The notes under the pieces were generated by a model. It ran no database searches, was not told where the DNA came from, and saw only the letters and a program-made list of their open reading frames with translations. The translations under genes and the position numbers were made by a program. A stretch of DNA of 64,000 nt, from the NCBI GenBank assembly GCA_963770645.1, contig CAVYQL010000003.1:372001-436000 (forward strand), written 5' to 3'. Source of the DNA: Bog-473 sp963770645. GTDB lineage: Bacteria > Actinomycetota > Acidimicrobiia > Acidimicrobiales > RAAP-2. Below are positions 25,826 through 35,948 of this stretch, in pieces (position 1 is the first letter of the stretch; the number at the start of each line of letters is the position of its first letter).

Positions 25826-28425
25826 TCGGAGAGAAGTCGCCGCGCCTCTTCCAGCGCCGCGTCAATCTGCGAGGGGTCCTTGCCCCCTGCCTGCGCCACC
25901 TCGGGCGAGCCACCACCACCGCCGCCGACGAGTTTGCCCAGCGTCTTGACCAGCTGGGTGGCGTTGGGCTCGCCACCGGTCACCGCTGTGACGGAGGCCG
26001 AAGTGCCGTCAGGGGAACCTCCCAGCACCACGGCGCGCACGCCTTCGTAGCGAAGGACGGCCTGAGCGAGCGAGCGCAGCGCGTCGGGTTGCACCTCGTC
26101 ACGGCGGGCGACCACGACGCCACCGTCGGACGCCGCCTGGGCGGCCAGGCTCTTCGCCTCGGCCTCGCTCGACTGCTGCCGTAGCCGGGACAGCTCCTTC
26201 TCGGCCTCGCGCTGGCGTTCCATCACCCGCTCGATGGCGGGCACCAACTCATCGGGCTCCGTGCGCAGCAACTCCGCGGCGGACTGGACGAGCCGCTCGC
26301 GCTCGACGGCACGGGCCAGCGACGCCTTCCCCGTGAGGGCGAAGATGCGCCGGGTGTTCGAGCCGATGGACCCCTCCGAGAGCAAGGTGATCGGACCGAT
26401 CTGACCGAGCGAGTCGACGTGCGTGCCTCCGCAGAACTCGAGCGAGCTCGGCCCGGCCTGGACCACGCGGACGGACGCCCCGTACTTGTCGCCGAAGAAG
26501 GCGATGGCGCCCATCTCCTCGGCCTCGTCGCGCGAGGTCTCCGTGGTGTCGACCGCCACGTCGGTCAGCACGGCCGCGTTGGCCAGCGCGAAGACTTCGT
26601 CGAGCTCCTCGCGGGTCGGCTGGCCGTGGTGGGAGAAGTCGAAGCGCAGGTAGTCCGGGGCGACCAATGACCCCTGCTGGCGCACGTGGTCGCCCAGCAC
26701 CGTGCGCAGCGCGGAGTGCAGGAGGTGCGTCGCGGTGTGGTTGCGGCGGATGGCCTCACGGCGCTCGCCGTCGATCGTGGCCAGCGCGTCCTGGCCGGCC
26801 ACCAGCTCGCCGTCGACGCGCGCCTTGTGCACGATCAGCCCCGGCACCGCGTACTGGGTGTCGTAGACGTCAGCGATGCCCGACTCGGTGACGATGGTGC
26901 CGGTGTCGCCGAGCTGGCCACCGCCCTCCGCGTAGAAGGGCGTGCGGTCCAAGAAGATCTCGACGGTGCCCGCGTCCCCGGCATCCTCGTCGCTCTCGTC
27001 GCTCTCTTCACTCATGCGCTCGAGCACGGCCAGCACCCGGCCCGGCGCCTCGTAGTTCTCCGTGCCGCGCCCGACGAAGGCCGTCTGGCCCTCGAGGTCG
27101 AGCAGGGCGCGGTAGGCCGCCTCGTCGCCGGCCCGTGACGACTTGGCGGCCGCACGGGCGCGTTCGCGTTGCTCGCGCATGGCGGCGTCGAACCCGGCCC
27201 GGTCCACCTCGACCCCCGCGTCGCGCGCCAGCTCCTCGGTGAGCTCGACAGGGAAGCCATGCGTGTCGTGCAGTGTGAAGGCAACCTCTCCGGGCAATAC
27301 CTTGCCGCCGGTGGCGATGGCCTCTTCGAGCCGGCCGAGGCCGGCGCGCAGGGTCCGGTCGAACCCGGCCTCCTCGCGCGCCACGACGTTCTCGATCAGG
27401 TCGTGCTGGCCGACGAGGGCGGGCCACGCCTCACCGAGCACCTCGGTGGCGGCGTGCACGAGCGTGGGCCCGATCGGCTTGTCGACCCCCAGCCGGCGCG
27501 CCGCCATCACGGCGCGCCGCACGACACGGCGCAACACGTAGCCGCGGCCCTCGTTGGCCGGGAGCACCCCGTCGGCCACGAGCATCGTCATCGCCCGCGC
27601 GTGGTCAGCCAGGACCCGCAGCGAGACGTCGGTCCGCTCATCGGTCCCGTAGCCGGTGCCGATGACGGAGGCCGCCGCGTCGATGATCGGCAGGAACAGG
27701 TCGGTGTCGAAGACCGAGTCCTCGCCCTGGAGCACCGGGAGGATGCGCTCGAACCCGGCGCCCGTGTCGATGTTCTTGCGGGGCAGCTCGGACAGCTCGC
27801 CCGCCTCGTCGCGGTTGTACTGCATGAACACGAGGTTCCACATCTCGACGAAGCGGTCGCTGCCGCCATGCTTGGGCCCGCCCTCGTGGCCGTATTCGGG
27901 GCCCTTGTCGATGAAGATCTCCGAGTCGGGGCCACACGGGCCCGTCTCGCCCATGGCCCAGAAATTGTCCTCGTCGCCCATGCGCTGGATGCGCTCTGGG
28001 CGGACGCCGACAGTGTCGATCCAGATCTGCTCGGCCTCGTCGTCGCCGTCGTGCACGGTGATCCAGAGGCGGTCGCCGTCGAGGCCGAAGACCTCGGTGA
28101 GGAGCTCCCAGGCCAACGGGATGGCATCGGCCTTGAAATAGTCCCCGAAGCTGAAGTTGCCGAGCATCTCGAAGAAGGTGCAGTGGTAGGTGTCAGTGCC
28201 GATGATGTCGATGTCGGGGGTGCGGAAGCACTTCTGAATGGAGGTCGCTCGAGGCCATGGGGGCGTCTCCTCCCCCAAGAAGTAGGGCTTGAACGGCACC
28301 ATCCCCGCGATGGTGAAGAGGACCGACGGGTCGTGCGGGATGAGGCTGGCGGAGGGGACGACGGCGTGGCCCCGATCAGCGAAGAAGCGCGTGAAGGCCG
28401 CCCTCAGTCCGTTGGCGTCCATCAC
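25822..28425 (-). CDS. alaS: Alanyl-tRNA synthetase
   Basis: Charges tRNA-Ala and edits mischarged Ser and Gly. The 867-residue protein has the class II core (FTIAGMVPFKPYF, motif 2 RATSIQKCFRTPDI, ETGPCGPDSEIF), the tRNA-recognition domain, then the editing domain with zinc ligands in HTATHLLH and CGGTHVDS, a coiled-coil, and a C-terminal DHH-associated C-Ala domain ending in GGGGGGSPEVAQAGG. Complete and of normal length. Start is ATG 28425 (28422 is an alternative). It follows the S53 peptidase gene by 80 bases. Confidence 0.97.
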   Translation of the reverse strand: MMDANGLRAAFTRFFADRGHAVVPSASLIPHDPSVLFTIAGMVPFKPYFLGEETPPWPRATSIQKCFRTPDIDIIGTDTYHCTFFEMLGNFSFGDYFKADAIPLAWELLTEVFGLDGDRLWITVHDGDDEAEQIWIDTVGVRPERIQRMGDEDNFWAMGETGPCGPDSEIFIDKGPEYGHEGGPKHGGSDRFVEMWNLVFMQYNRDEAGELSELPRKNIDTGAGFERILPVLQGEDSVFDTDLFLPIIDAAASVIGTGYGTDERTDVSLRVLADHARAMTMLVADGVLPANEGRGYVLRRVVRRAVMAARRLGVDKPIGPTLVHAATEVLGEAWPALVGQHDLIENVVAREEAGFDRTLRAGLGRLEEAIATGGKVLPGEVAFTLHDTHGFPVELTEELARDAGVEVDRAGFDAAMREQRERARAAAKSSRAGDEAAYRALLDLEGQTAFVGRGTENYEAPGRVLAVLERMSEESDESDEDAGDAGTVEIFLDRTPFYAEGGGQLGDTGTIVTESGIADVYDTQYAVPGLIVHKARVDGELVAGQDALATIDGERREAIRRNHTATHLLHSALRTVLGDHVRQQGSLVAPDYLRFDFSHHGQPTREELDEVFALANAAVLTDVAVDTTETSRDEAEEMGAIAFFGDKYGASVRVVQAGPSSLEFCGGTHVDSLGQIGPITLLSEGSIGSNTRRIFALTGKASLARAVERERLVQSAAELLRTEPDELVPAIERVMERQREAEKELSRLRQQSSEAEAKSLAAQAASDGGVVVARRDEVQPDALRSLAQAVLRYEGVRAVVLGGSPDGTSASVTAVTGGEPNATQLVKTLGKLVGGGGGGSPEVAQAGGKDPSQIDAALEEARRLLSE

Positions 28426-28505
28426 CCCAGCTTACCGGGGGCAAAATCGACGTCGGGGCCCGCCCGTCCTTCGGTCCTGGGCCGCGGCGGCGCGGCGGCG
28501 CAGCG

Positions 28506-31455
28506 CTAGGTCGACGACATGCCCACGATGGGCTTGTTGAGCCGGATGCTTCCGGTCGAGCCGAAGAACTGCGCGTCGCCGTAGGTGAAGATGCCCCCGT
28601 CGGCCGCCACCAGCCAGTAGCCGTCGCCGTCGGGCGTGCCCGCCATACCGACGACCGGCTCATTGAGGCGGATACTCCCAGCCGAGCCGAAGAAGCCGGC
28701 GGTGCCGTAATCGAAGATGCCGCCGTCAGCCGCCACCAGCCAGTAGCCGGCGCCTCCCGGCGCGGCGGCCATGCCCACCACTGGCGAGTTCAACGCCAGC
28801 GAGCCGGCCGAGCCGTGAAACTGGGCACTGCCGTAGGAGAAGATCCCGCCGTCGGACGCCACGAGCCAATAGCCGGCGCCGTCGGGCGTCGAGGCCATTC
28901 CCACGATCGGCTTGTTGAGGCGCATGCTGCCCGTCGAGCCGTAGAACTGTGCGTTGCCGAAGCTGAAGATGCCCCCGTCCGCCGCCACCAGCCAGTACCC
29001 GCCGCCATTGGGGGTGGCCGCCATGCCCACGATGGGCTTGTTCAGGTGCTGCCCACCCATGGACCCGAAGAACTGCGCGTCGCCGTACGTGAAGATGCCG
29101 CCGTCGGCTGCCACCAGCCAGTAGCCGTTGGTGCTCGGCGTGTCGGCCATGCCGACGACCGGCGCGTTGAGGTGGAGGCTGCCGGCGCTGCCGAAGAAGC
29201 CGGCGTCGCCGAAGTCGAAGATGCCGCCGTCGGAGGCCACGAAGCGATACCCCTGGCCGCAGTTGAGGTCGCCGTCGAACCCGTACTGATCGGCCGCGGA
29301 GCTGGCCGAGACGCCGAGCGGATTGGCCACCGTGATGTCGACGCACATGGGCCCGGGCGCGTTGGGCGGGATGACCGAGATCGAGGTCTCCGACTGCGAC
29401 ACGATCAGCCCGAAGCCGAGCGAGCCGAAGCTCACGGAGGTCGCGTTGGCGAAGCCGCTGCCGGAGACCGTGATGGCACCGCTCCCGCTGAGCGGGCCCG
29501 TGTTGGGATTCACCGAGGCCACCGAGGGGCAGCCATCGCCGCCCTGCAACGAGGGGGCGAGATTCTGGTCGACGGGGGTGCCCAGACCGCTGGCGGGGTC
29601 GTAGCCGGCGGTCGCGCCGTAGTCGCCGCCGTGCGAGTCGGTGAAGTCGTTGTTGCCCGTGGTGATGTCGGTGAAGTTGGGGTTCCCCGACCCGCCCAGT
29701 GCATAGAGCGAAGGCAGCACCATGCCAAGCCGGTTGAAACAGCCTTGATTGATGTCCGCGAAGAGGCCGGCATTGGTTGGCGCAGCGACGCTGGTGCCGC
29801 CGAACGCAGTCCACCCCCCGTCGTAGAACGCCGCGACGCCGCCGCCCGAGGGGTTGCTCGGATACGAGATGTCGGGCACGGCCCGATTGGCGTTCGCCGT
29901 GAACCCGTTCTGGAACGACGGCCGGCTCCACACAGCAGAGAAACCGCCACCCCCGGCGCCGGGTATCGGCACCGGACTCGTGAACCCCTCCGCGCACGAG
30001 ATGGTCGCACCCTGGCAGTTGTTCCACACCACCTGGGACGAGGCTGACGCGCCACTGGGCAGGCTCGTTCCACCTGCACTCACGACGTCGGGCTGGGACC
30101 CCGGGTCGTCGACGGCGAGGGCGGTGCTGTGCGCGGGCGGGTCCGGGAAGCAGTCCTCCGAACCAGAATCGCCCGAGGCCGCGATCATGGTCTGGCCCTG
30201 CATCGCCATGCGTTCGAAGATCTGGCTCTCGCTCGGGATGTAGTTGAGATCGCCGTTGTTGATGACCTGCTCGCAGTTGCCCCAGCTCGTCGTGACCACC
30301 TGGGCGGCGTCCTGGCTGGCGATGGCGTTGAAGAGGTCGAGGGCCGACGCGTCGTTGTTGTTGGGCGCCTGGTACACGAGGAGCGACGCGCCCGGAGCGT
30401 TGAACGAGGCGAGCTCGATATCGAGGGCGGCCTCGCCGCTGCCCGGCGCCGGCCCGGGCGGGCCTCCGTCGACCGGGACGTTGCGGATGGAACTGTCGAG
30501 CCCGTAGCACGACTCGAACGCGTTGATGTCGCTCTGGAGGTACTGCTCGAACTCCACGATCGCGATCGTCTGGCCGGCGCCGGTGCGCCCCTGGCCGAAG
30601 AGCTGGTTGAGCCCGAACACCGAGGCCAGCTGCGTCGACGTGTAGGCGCCGCCGAACGCCTGGCCCTGCGCCGCCGCGCAGGCCTGGGGGGTACTGGCGT
30701 GGCTGACCGCGTGGCCCTGCTCGGTGCCGGTGCCGGTGCCGGTGCTCGAACCTAGGTCTGGACCTGAGGTAGACGCTGAGCTTGAGCCTAAAGGTGAACG
30801 TAAGCTTGAGGGTGAGCCGCCGTGAGACGGCGAGGGCGCGAGCATCGAGTGCTCCTCGAACAGCCCGTCGAGGCCGACCACGCCCGTCACCGTGCCCGAG
30901 AGCGACGCTGGTATCTGCGGTGCGGCGGTGTTGACGAGGGCCCGCGCCTGGCTCGGGGTCTGCACCGTTTCCATGGGGGTGGCGAAGGCCGCCGTGACCT
31001 CGGCCACCGATCCGCTCACCGGCAGCAGGGTGGACCCCGCTTGGGGCGTCCCCACCGTCAAGCCCTCGCCGCGCAGGACGGACGTCGCCTGTGCCACTTC
31101 CACGCGCGCTCGGGCCGAACTCGGCCGCGTACTGCGCGGCCGTCAGGTAGTGGCGGTACTGCCGCGACCCCGGCGTGGACACCGCGGCCACCGCCTGGGC
31201 CAGGCCCGTGGGATCCGGGCCGGCAAGGGTGACATCGAGGTTGAGGACCTGGCTCGCCGGCGCGGCACCGAGTGCCATGGCGTTGGACGGGATCTGGGGT
31301 GCGGACTGGGGCAGCACCACCTTCGCCGGACCGGCCGGCCCGGCTGCCTGGACGCTGGCGCCGGCGACAGCGGGCGCGAGAGCCACACCAGCGAGCACGA
31401 CCGTCCCCAGCGCGGCGACAACGACCGCGCTCCGCCTCCGATCACCCCGCTTCAC
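28506..31455 (-). CDS. Secreted S53 (sedolisin/kumamolisin-like) acid peptidase with six-repeat C-terminal module, frame interrupted
   Basis: Translation begins at GTG 31455, overlapping the rarA stop in GTGA. It opens with a signal peptide (AVVVAALGTVVLAGVALAPAVAGA) and the pro-kumamolisin activation domain. A one-base shift at the GCGCGC run near 31102-31109 moves to the next frame, which continues the prodomain and mature enzyme. Catalytic residues are Glu and Asp of SGEAALDIELA (about 30420-30435), the oxyanion Asp of AASGDSGSED (about 30175) and Ser of GGTSVAAP (about 29790). The calcium-site pattern (FTDITTG, GYDPASGLG) is intact. An IPT/TIG-like domain and six 42-residue GYW-type repeats follow. 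Apart from the shift nothing is decayed. Confidence 0.85.
28509..29252 (-). repeat. Six tandem 126-bp coding repeats in the S53 peptidase
   Basis: Five full 42-residue units and a final 38-residue unit, each starting GY(W/R) and containing ADGGIF, a Tyr/Phe-Gly pair, AQF-GS and PVVGMA or PIVGMA. Copies are much more alike than the matching repeats of the G1 peptidase, suggesting recent duplication or gene conversion. Collapse or expansion during assembly is possible in such an array. Confidence 0.88.
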
Positions 31456-32753
31456 GAATCGGCCTCTCTGCCTCGGCTGGTCCCGCCCGTGCCTTCGGCG
31501 CCGTGGGGCGATGGCTCGTAGTAGACGTGGCCCTCGAGCGCGTCCGGACGATATTGCTGCTCCACCGTTCCGGTGGGGTCGTCGTGCGGGTACACGTACC
31601 CCTCTCCGTGGCCCAGAGTGGCCGCCCCCTTGTAGTGCGCGTCGCGCAGGTGCGTCGGCACCTCTTGCCTCACGCTCGAGCGGACGTCGGCCTGGGCGCG
31701 GCCCAAGGCGACCACCACTGAGTTGGATTTGGGGGCCCTGGCCAGGTAGATCACCGCCTCGGCGAGGTTGAGGGCGGCCTCGGGAAGGCCGACGTACTCC
31801 ACCGCGCGCGCGGCCGCCTCGGCGACCAACAACGCTTGTGGATCGGCCAGCCCGATGTCCTCGCTGGCAAGAATCACCATGCGCCGGGCTAGGAACCGGG
31901 GATCCTCCCCCGCCTCGATCATGCGGGCCATCCAGTAAAGACCTGCATCAGGGTCCGAGCCGCGCACGCTCTTGATGAGCGCGCTGATCTGGTCGTAGTG
32001 CTCGTCCGCACCCTGATGGAACAGGCGGCCGTCGCGGGCGCGCGCCATGTCGTCCATGGTGAGCACGATCGGCGCGGACTCCGACTCGGCCGCGGCTCGG
32101 GCCAGCGCCACCGCCACCTCGACCGTCGTCAGCGCCGCGCGCGCGTCGCCCTCGCACGCGGCGACCACCGCGTCGATGGCATCGGGCTGCGCGTCCGCGC
32201 CCTCCACGTCCAATCCCCGCCGGATCAGCACGCGCAGGTCGTCGGGCGACAAGGCGTGCAGCCGCCACAGTGAGGCCCGGCTCAACAGGGGCGGATTGAC
32301 CTCGAAGAACGGGTTCTCCGTGGTGGCTCCGATGAACACGACCAGCCCCTCCTCGACGGCGGGCAGCAGCACGTCTTGTTGGGACTTCGAGAAGCGGTGC
32401 ACCTCGTCGATGAACAAGATGGTGCCCTGGCCCTGCTCGCCCAGGCGGCGCTCCGCCTCGGCCAGCGCCTCGCGCACGTCCTTCACGCCGGCGCCGGTCG
32501 CCGAGAGCGTCGTCAGGTGCTTGGCGCTCGCGTCGGCGAGGAGCCGGGCCAACGTCGTCTTGCCGGTGCCGGCCGGGCCCCACAAGATCGCCGAGCCGAC
32601 CCGGTCGGACTCGGCCAGCGCGCGTAAGGGGGCGCCGGGGCCGACGAGGTGCTGCTGGCCCACGACCTCATCGAGGGTGCGGGGGCGGAGGCGGGTGGCG
32701 AGCGGTGCCTGGCGCTGGAGGCGGCGGTCGGCGGCGTCGGCGAAGAGGGACAC
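31452..32753 (-). CDS. rarA: Replication-associated recombination ATPase RarA/MgsA
   Basis: A clamp-loader-like AAA+ ATPase acting at stalled forks. The 433-residue protein has RPRTLDEVVGQQHLVG, Walker A GPAGTGKTTLAR, Walker B ILFIDEVHRFSKSQQD, sensor GATTENPFFEVNPPLLSR, and the C-terminal tetramerisation region with ASEDIGLADPQALL and NSVVVALGRAQADV. I start at GTG 32753, right before SLFADAADRRLQ, because the upstream extension is only an Arg/Pro run overlapping aspS. The gene starts 16 bases after the aspS stop. Confidence 0.93.
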   Translation of the reverse strand: MSLFADAADRRLQRQAPLATRLRPRTLDEVVGQQHLVGPGAPLRALAESDRVGSAILWGPAGTGKTTLARLLADASAKHLTTLSATGAGVKDVREALAEAERRLGEQGQGTILFIDEVHRFSKSQQDVLLPAVEEGLVVFIGATTENPFFEVNPPLLSRASLWRLHALSPDDLRVLIRRGLDVEGADAQPDAIDAVVAACEGDARAALTTVEVAVALARAAAESESAPIVLTMDDMARARDGRLFHQGADEHYDQISALIKSVRGSDPDAGLYWMARMIEAGEDPRFLARRMVILASEDIGLADPQALLVAEAAARAVEYVGLPEAALNLAEAVIYLARAPKSNSVVVALGRAQADVRSSVRQEVPTHLRDAHYKGAATLGHGEGYVYPHDDPTGTVEQQYRPDALEGHVYYEPSPHGAEGTGGTSRGREADS

Positions 32754-32769
32754 GAACCGCCCGCCGGGG

Positions 32770-34584
32770 TCAGCTCGCCGAGCCGGGCGAGCCGGGCGAG
32801 GCGGGCGAAGGCGGCGCAACCACCCGGATACCGAGCTCGGCCAGCGAGGCCGCGGGCAGCGGCGTCGGCGCCCCCGTCAACGGGTCGGCACCCGACTGCG
32901 TCTTCGGGTAGGCGATGACCTCACGGATGTTCTCCTCGCCGGCCAGGATCGCCGCCAGCCGGTCGAGGCCGACCGCGAAGCCCGCGTGCGGGGGTGCGCC
33001 GTAGCGGAACGCGCCCAGCAGGAAGCCGAAGCGTGCCTCGGCCTCCGCCGCATCGATCCCGAGCGCGGCGAACACCTGCTCCTGGATATCGCTGCGGTGG
33101 ATACGCACACTCCCCGATCCGAGCTCCCACCCGTTGAGCACGAGGTCGTAGGCCTGCGCGCGGACGTGCAGCGGGTCGGTCTCGAGCAGCGGCAGGTCGT
33201 CGGGATACGGCATCGTAAAGGGGTGGTGCGCCGGCTGCGGCGTGCCGTCCCTGCCCTCCTCGAACATCGGGAAGTCGACGACCCACACGTAGCGGTGCGG
33301 TCCCTCGCTCACCGGCGGACCGCCGATGGCGGAGCGCAGCGTCCCGAGCACCGTGCAGGCGAGCTGGTACTGATCAGAGACGGCGAGGATGAGGTCGCCT
33401 GGTTCCGCCTTCGTCTGTTCTAGGACGCGCACCACCTCCGGCTCCGACAGGTGGCGGGCCAATGGCCCGTCCAACCCGGGGCCGAGCATGGGGCCGGGTC
33501 CCGGGTCCAGGTCGCCGTTCTCGACGACACGGAACCACGCCAGTCCAGCCGCACCCGCTTTCTTGGCCTGGTCGACGAGGTCGTCGAGCGCCTTGCGCGG
33601 GAAGGACGCGCCGCCGGAGACGACGATGGCTTTCGTCGTCGGCGAGGAGAACGCCTTGACCTCGGTCTGCTCGAACACCGCGGTGAGGTCGACCAGCTCC
33701 ATGCCGAAGCGCAGGTCGGGCTTGTCGGTGCCGAAGCGGTCCAACGCGTCGGCCCAGGTCATGCGCGCGATTGGCGGGGGTCGCTCGCCGGTGGCGGCCT
33801 CGGCCGCATCGAGCACGGCCTCGGTGACGAAGCCCATCACGTCGTCTTGGGAAGCGAAGGAGCACTCCATGTCGAGCTGCATGAACTCGAACTGGCGGTC
33901 GGCACGCAGGTCCTCGTCGCGCAGGCAGCGCGCGATCTGGAAGTAGCGGTCGAAGCCCCCGACCATCAAGAGCTGCTTGGCCAGCTGCGGGCTCTGGGGC
34001 AGCGCGTAGAAGCTGCCGTGGTGCAAGCGCGACGGCACCGAGAACTCGCGCGAGCCTTCGGGCGTGGGCGCCCACAGGATCGGCGTCTCTATCTCCGCGA
34101 ACCCCTGACTGTCCATGGCCGCCCGCAGCGCCGCGTTGACCCGCGCCCGCAGCCGGAGGTTGCGCTGCATACGCGGCCGTCGCAGGTCGACGTAGCGATA
34201 GCGCAGGCGCACCGGCTCGTCGGCCTCGGTCCGGTCGTCGACCGGGAAGGGCGGCGGCTCCGCCTCGTTGAGCACGTCGACGATGCAGTCGCCGATCTCC
34301 ACCTCACCCGTCTCGAGGCCGGGGTTCACGGTGCCCTCGGGTCGGAGGCGCACGGTGCCGGTCAGGGCGATCACCCACTCGCTGCGCACGTCGGTGGCGC
34401 CGTCGACCACGCACTGGATGATGCCCGAGTGGTCCCGCAGGTCCACGAAGGCGAGGTGCTCGCCGTGCTCGCGCCTGCGGGCCACCCAGCCGCACACCGT
34501 GACGGTCGTGCCGACGTCGGCGGCGCGCAAAATCCCGCACAGGTGGGTGCGCAGGGCGGTCGGGCGGTTCTGCTCGGTCGTCAT
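32770..34584 (-). CDS. aspS: Aspartyl-tRNA synthetase, bacterial type
   Basis: A 604-residue class IIb synthetase. The N-terminal anticodon-binding OB fold has VCGWVARRREHGEHLAFVDLRD. The core shows FYALPQSPQLAKQLLM, motif 2 CLRDEDLRADRQFEFMQLD, the bacterial GAD insertion (about 290-420), and motif 3 AVGLDRLAAIL. The C terminus carries a short Pro-Ala-Ser-Gly tail. The normally conserved HGGIAFGLDR is here HAGFAVGLDR, a small departure. Whether the enzyme is discriminating (Asp only) cannot be settled here. It lies 5 bases after hisS. Confidence 0.95.
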   Translation of the reverse strand: MTTEQNRPTALRTHLCGILRAADVGTTVTVCGWVARRREHGEHLAFVDLRDHSGIIQCVVDGATDVRSEWVIALTGTVRLRPEGTVNPGLETGEVEIGDCIVDVLNEAEPPPFPVDDRTEADEPVRLRYRYVDLRRPRMQRNLRLRARVNAALRAAMDSQGFAEIETPILWAPTPEGSREFSVPSRLHHGSFYALPQSPQLAKQLLMVGGFDRYFQIARCLRDEDLRADRQFEFMQLDMECSFASQDDVMGFVTEAVLDAAEAATGERPPPIARMTWADALDRFGTDKPDLRFGMELVDLTAVFEQTEVKAFSSPTTKAIVVSGGASFPRKALDDLVDQAKKAGAAGLAWFRVVENGDLDPGPGPMLGPGLDGPLARHLSEPEVVRVLEQTKAEPGDLILAVSDQYQLACTVLGTLRSAIGGPPVSEGPHRYVWVVDFPMFEEGRDGTPQPAHHPFTMPYPDDLPLLETDPLHVRAQAYDLVLNGWELGSGSVRIHRSDIQEQVFAALGIDAAEAEARFGFLLGAFRYGAPPHAGFAVGLDRLAAILAGEENIREVIAYPKTQSGADPLTGAPTPLPAASLAELGIRVVAPPSPASPGSPGSAS

Positions 34585-34589
34585 GGTGC

Positions 34590-35927
34590 TTAGAGGCTCT
34601 CGGCGTCGCTCGACGGGCGCTCGGCGAAGAAGGCCGTGAGGGTCTCCACAATGGCAGCCCGCGGCACACTTCGCTGCGCTTCGTCGCTGCGCAGCGGCCG
34701 CAACCCGACGGTGCCTTCGGCGAGCTCCTGAGGCCCGATGACGAGGGCGACCAGCGCGCCCGAGCGGTCGGCCGACTTGATCTGGGACTTCATGGAACGT
34801 CCGTCGAAGGCGCGGTCGGCCCGCAGGCCGGCCCGGCGCAGCTCGGTCGTCAGCATCACGGCGGACTCGCCGCCGGCGGTGTCGATCACGTAGACGTGCA
34901 ACGGCCGCTCGGCCACCGCCGCCTCGGTGCTGAACACGCCCTCGGCGTCACAGGCCAGCAGGACGCGCTCTATGCCGATGCCGAACCCGATGCCCGGCGT
35001 CGGCTCCCCGCCCAGCAGCTCGACCAGCCCGTCGTAACGCCCGCCCCCGCCCACGCCGTTCTGGGCGGCGTCGAGCGCGTCGGCCGCGAACTCGAAGGTG
35101 GTGCGCGTGTAGTAGTCGAAGCCTCTCACCAGGCGAAAGTCGATGGTGTAGGCGACGTCCAACGCGTCGAGGCCTGCCCGGACTCGGGCGAAGTGCGCCG
35201 CGCAGGGTTCGCAGAGGTGGTCGACGAAGTGCGGCGCGTCCTCGGTGGCGGCCCGGCACTCGCCGCTCTTGCAATCGAGCACGCGCAACGGATTCTCGAG
35301 GTGGCGGGCCCGGTGGGCCTGGCAGAGCTGGTCCGCCCGCTCGACCAGGTAGGCGGCCAGGAGTGCGACGTAGCCGGGCTTGCAGGTGCCGTCACCCATC
35401 GAGTTGAGCTTGAGGGTGACTTCGCGCAAGCCCAGTCCCGCGAAGAAGTCGTGGGCCAGGGACACGACTTCGACGTCGAGGTCGGCGTCGGCGGCGCCCA
35501 GCGCCTCGACCCCCAGCTGGTGGTGCTGGCGGTAGCGCCCGTGCTGGGGGTTCTCGTGGCGGAACGACGGCGCCACGTACCAGGCCTTCCACGGCGGCAC
35601 CGGGTGGTGCTGGACGAAGGTGCGGGCGATGGGTGCCGTCCCCTCGGGACGCAGCGCCATGAGCTGGCCGTCGCGGTCCTCGAAGACGTACATCTCCTTG
35701 CCGACGACCTCGCTCGCCTCGCCGATGCCGCGCAGGAAGACGCCAGCGTGCTCGAGAACGGGCGTGATGGTGAGTCCGTACCCGGCCGCCTCGGCGAGCC
35801 CGCCGAAGCGGGCCACCGCACGCTCCCAGCGGGCCGACTCCGGCCAGAGCACGTCGTGCATGCCCTTGGGCGTGCGCAGCGGTGTGCCCGTGGGCGTGCG
35901 CGTGGGCGCGGACGAACCAGCGCTCAC
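34590..35927 (-). CDS. hisS: Histidyl-tRNA synthetase
   Basis: A 445-residue class II synthetase. The opening TPKGMHDVLWPES is the family start, followed by motif 2 in APSFRHENPQHGRYRQHHQLGVEALG, the histidine motifs LVRGFDYYTRTTFEF and GGGGRYDGLVELLGG, and a C-terminal anticodon-binding domain. Residues near 210-240 carry CKSGEC and LCEPC, a Cys-rich insertion seen in many actinobacterial HisRS. Start is GTG 35927. It follows the rel gene by 21 bases. Confidence 0.95.
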   Translation of the reverse strand: MSAGSSAPTRTPTGTPLRTPKGMHDVLWPESARWERAVARFGGLAEAAGYGLTITPVLEHAGVFLRGIGEASEVVGKEMYVFEDRDGQLMALRPEGTAPIARTFVQHHPVPPWKAWYVAPSFRHENPQHGRYRQHHQLGVEALGAADADLDVEVVSLAHDFFAGLGLREVTLKLNSMGDGTCKPGYVALLAAYLVERADQLCQAHRARHLENPLRVLDCKSGECRAATEDAPHFVDHLCEPCAAHFARVRAGLDALDVAYTIDFRLVRGFDYYTRTTFEFAADALDAAQNGVGGGGRYDGLVELLGGEPTPGIGFGIGIERVLLACDAEGVFSTEAAVAERPLHVYVIDTAGGESAVMLTTELRRAGLRADRAFDGRSMKSQIKSADRSGALVALVIGPQELAEGTVGLRPLRSDEAQRSVPRAAIVETLTAFFAERPSSDAESL

Positions 35928-35948
35928 AGGATGCTCCTCACGGCGGGG

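Noticed and set aside
18981..29252. CRISPR array reading of the coding repeats
   Set aside because: The 126-base periodic units are translated repeats inside open frames, not short repeats with unique spacers.
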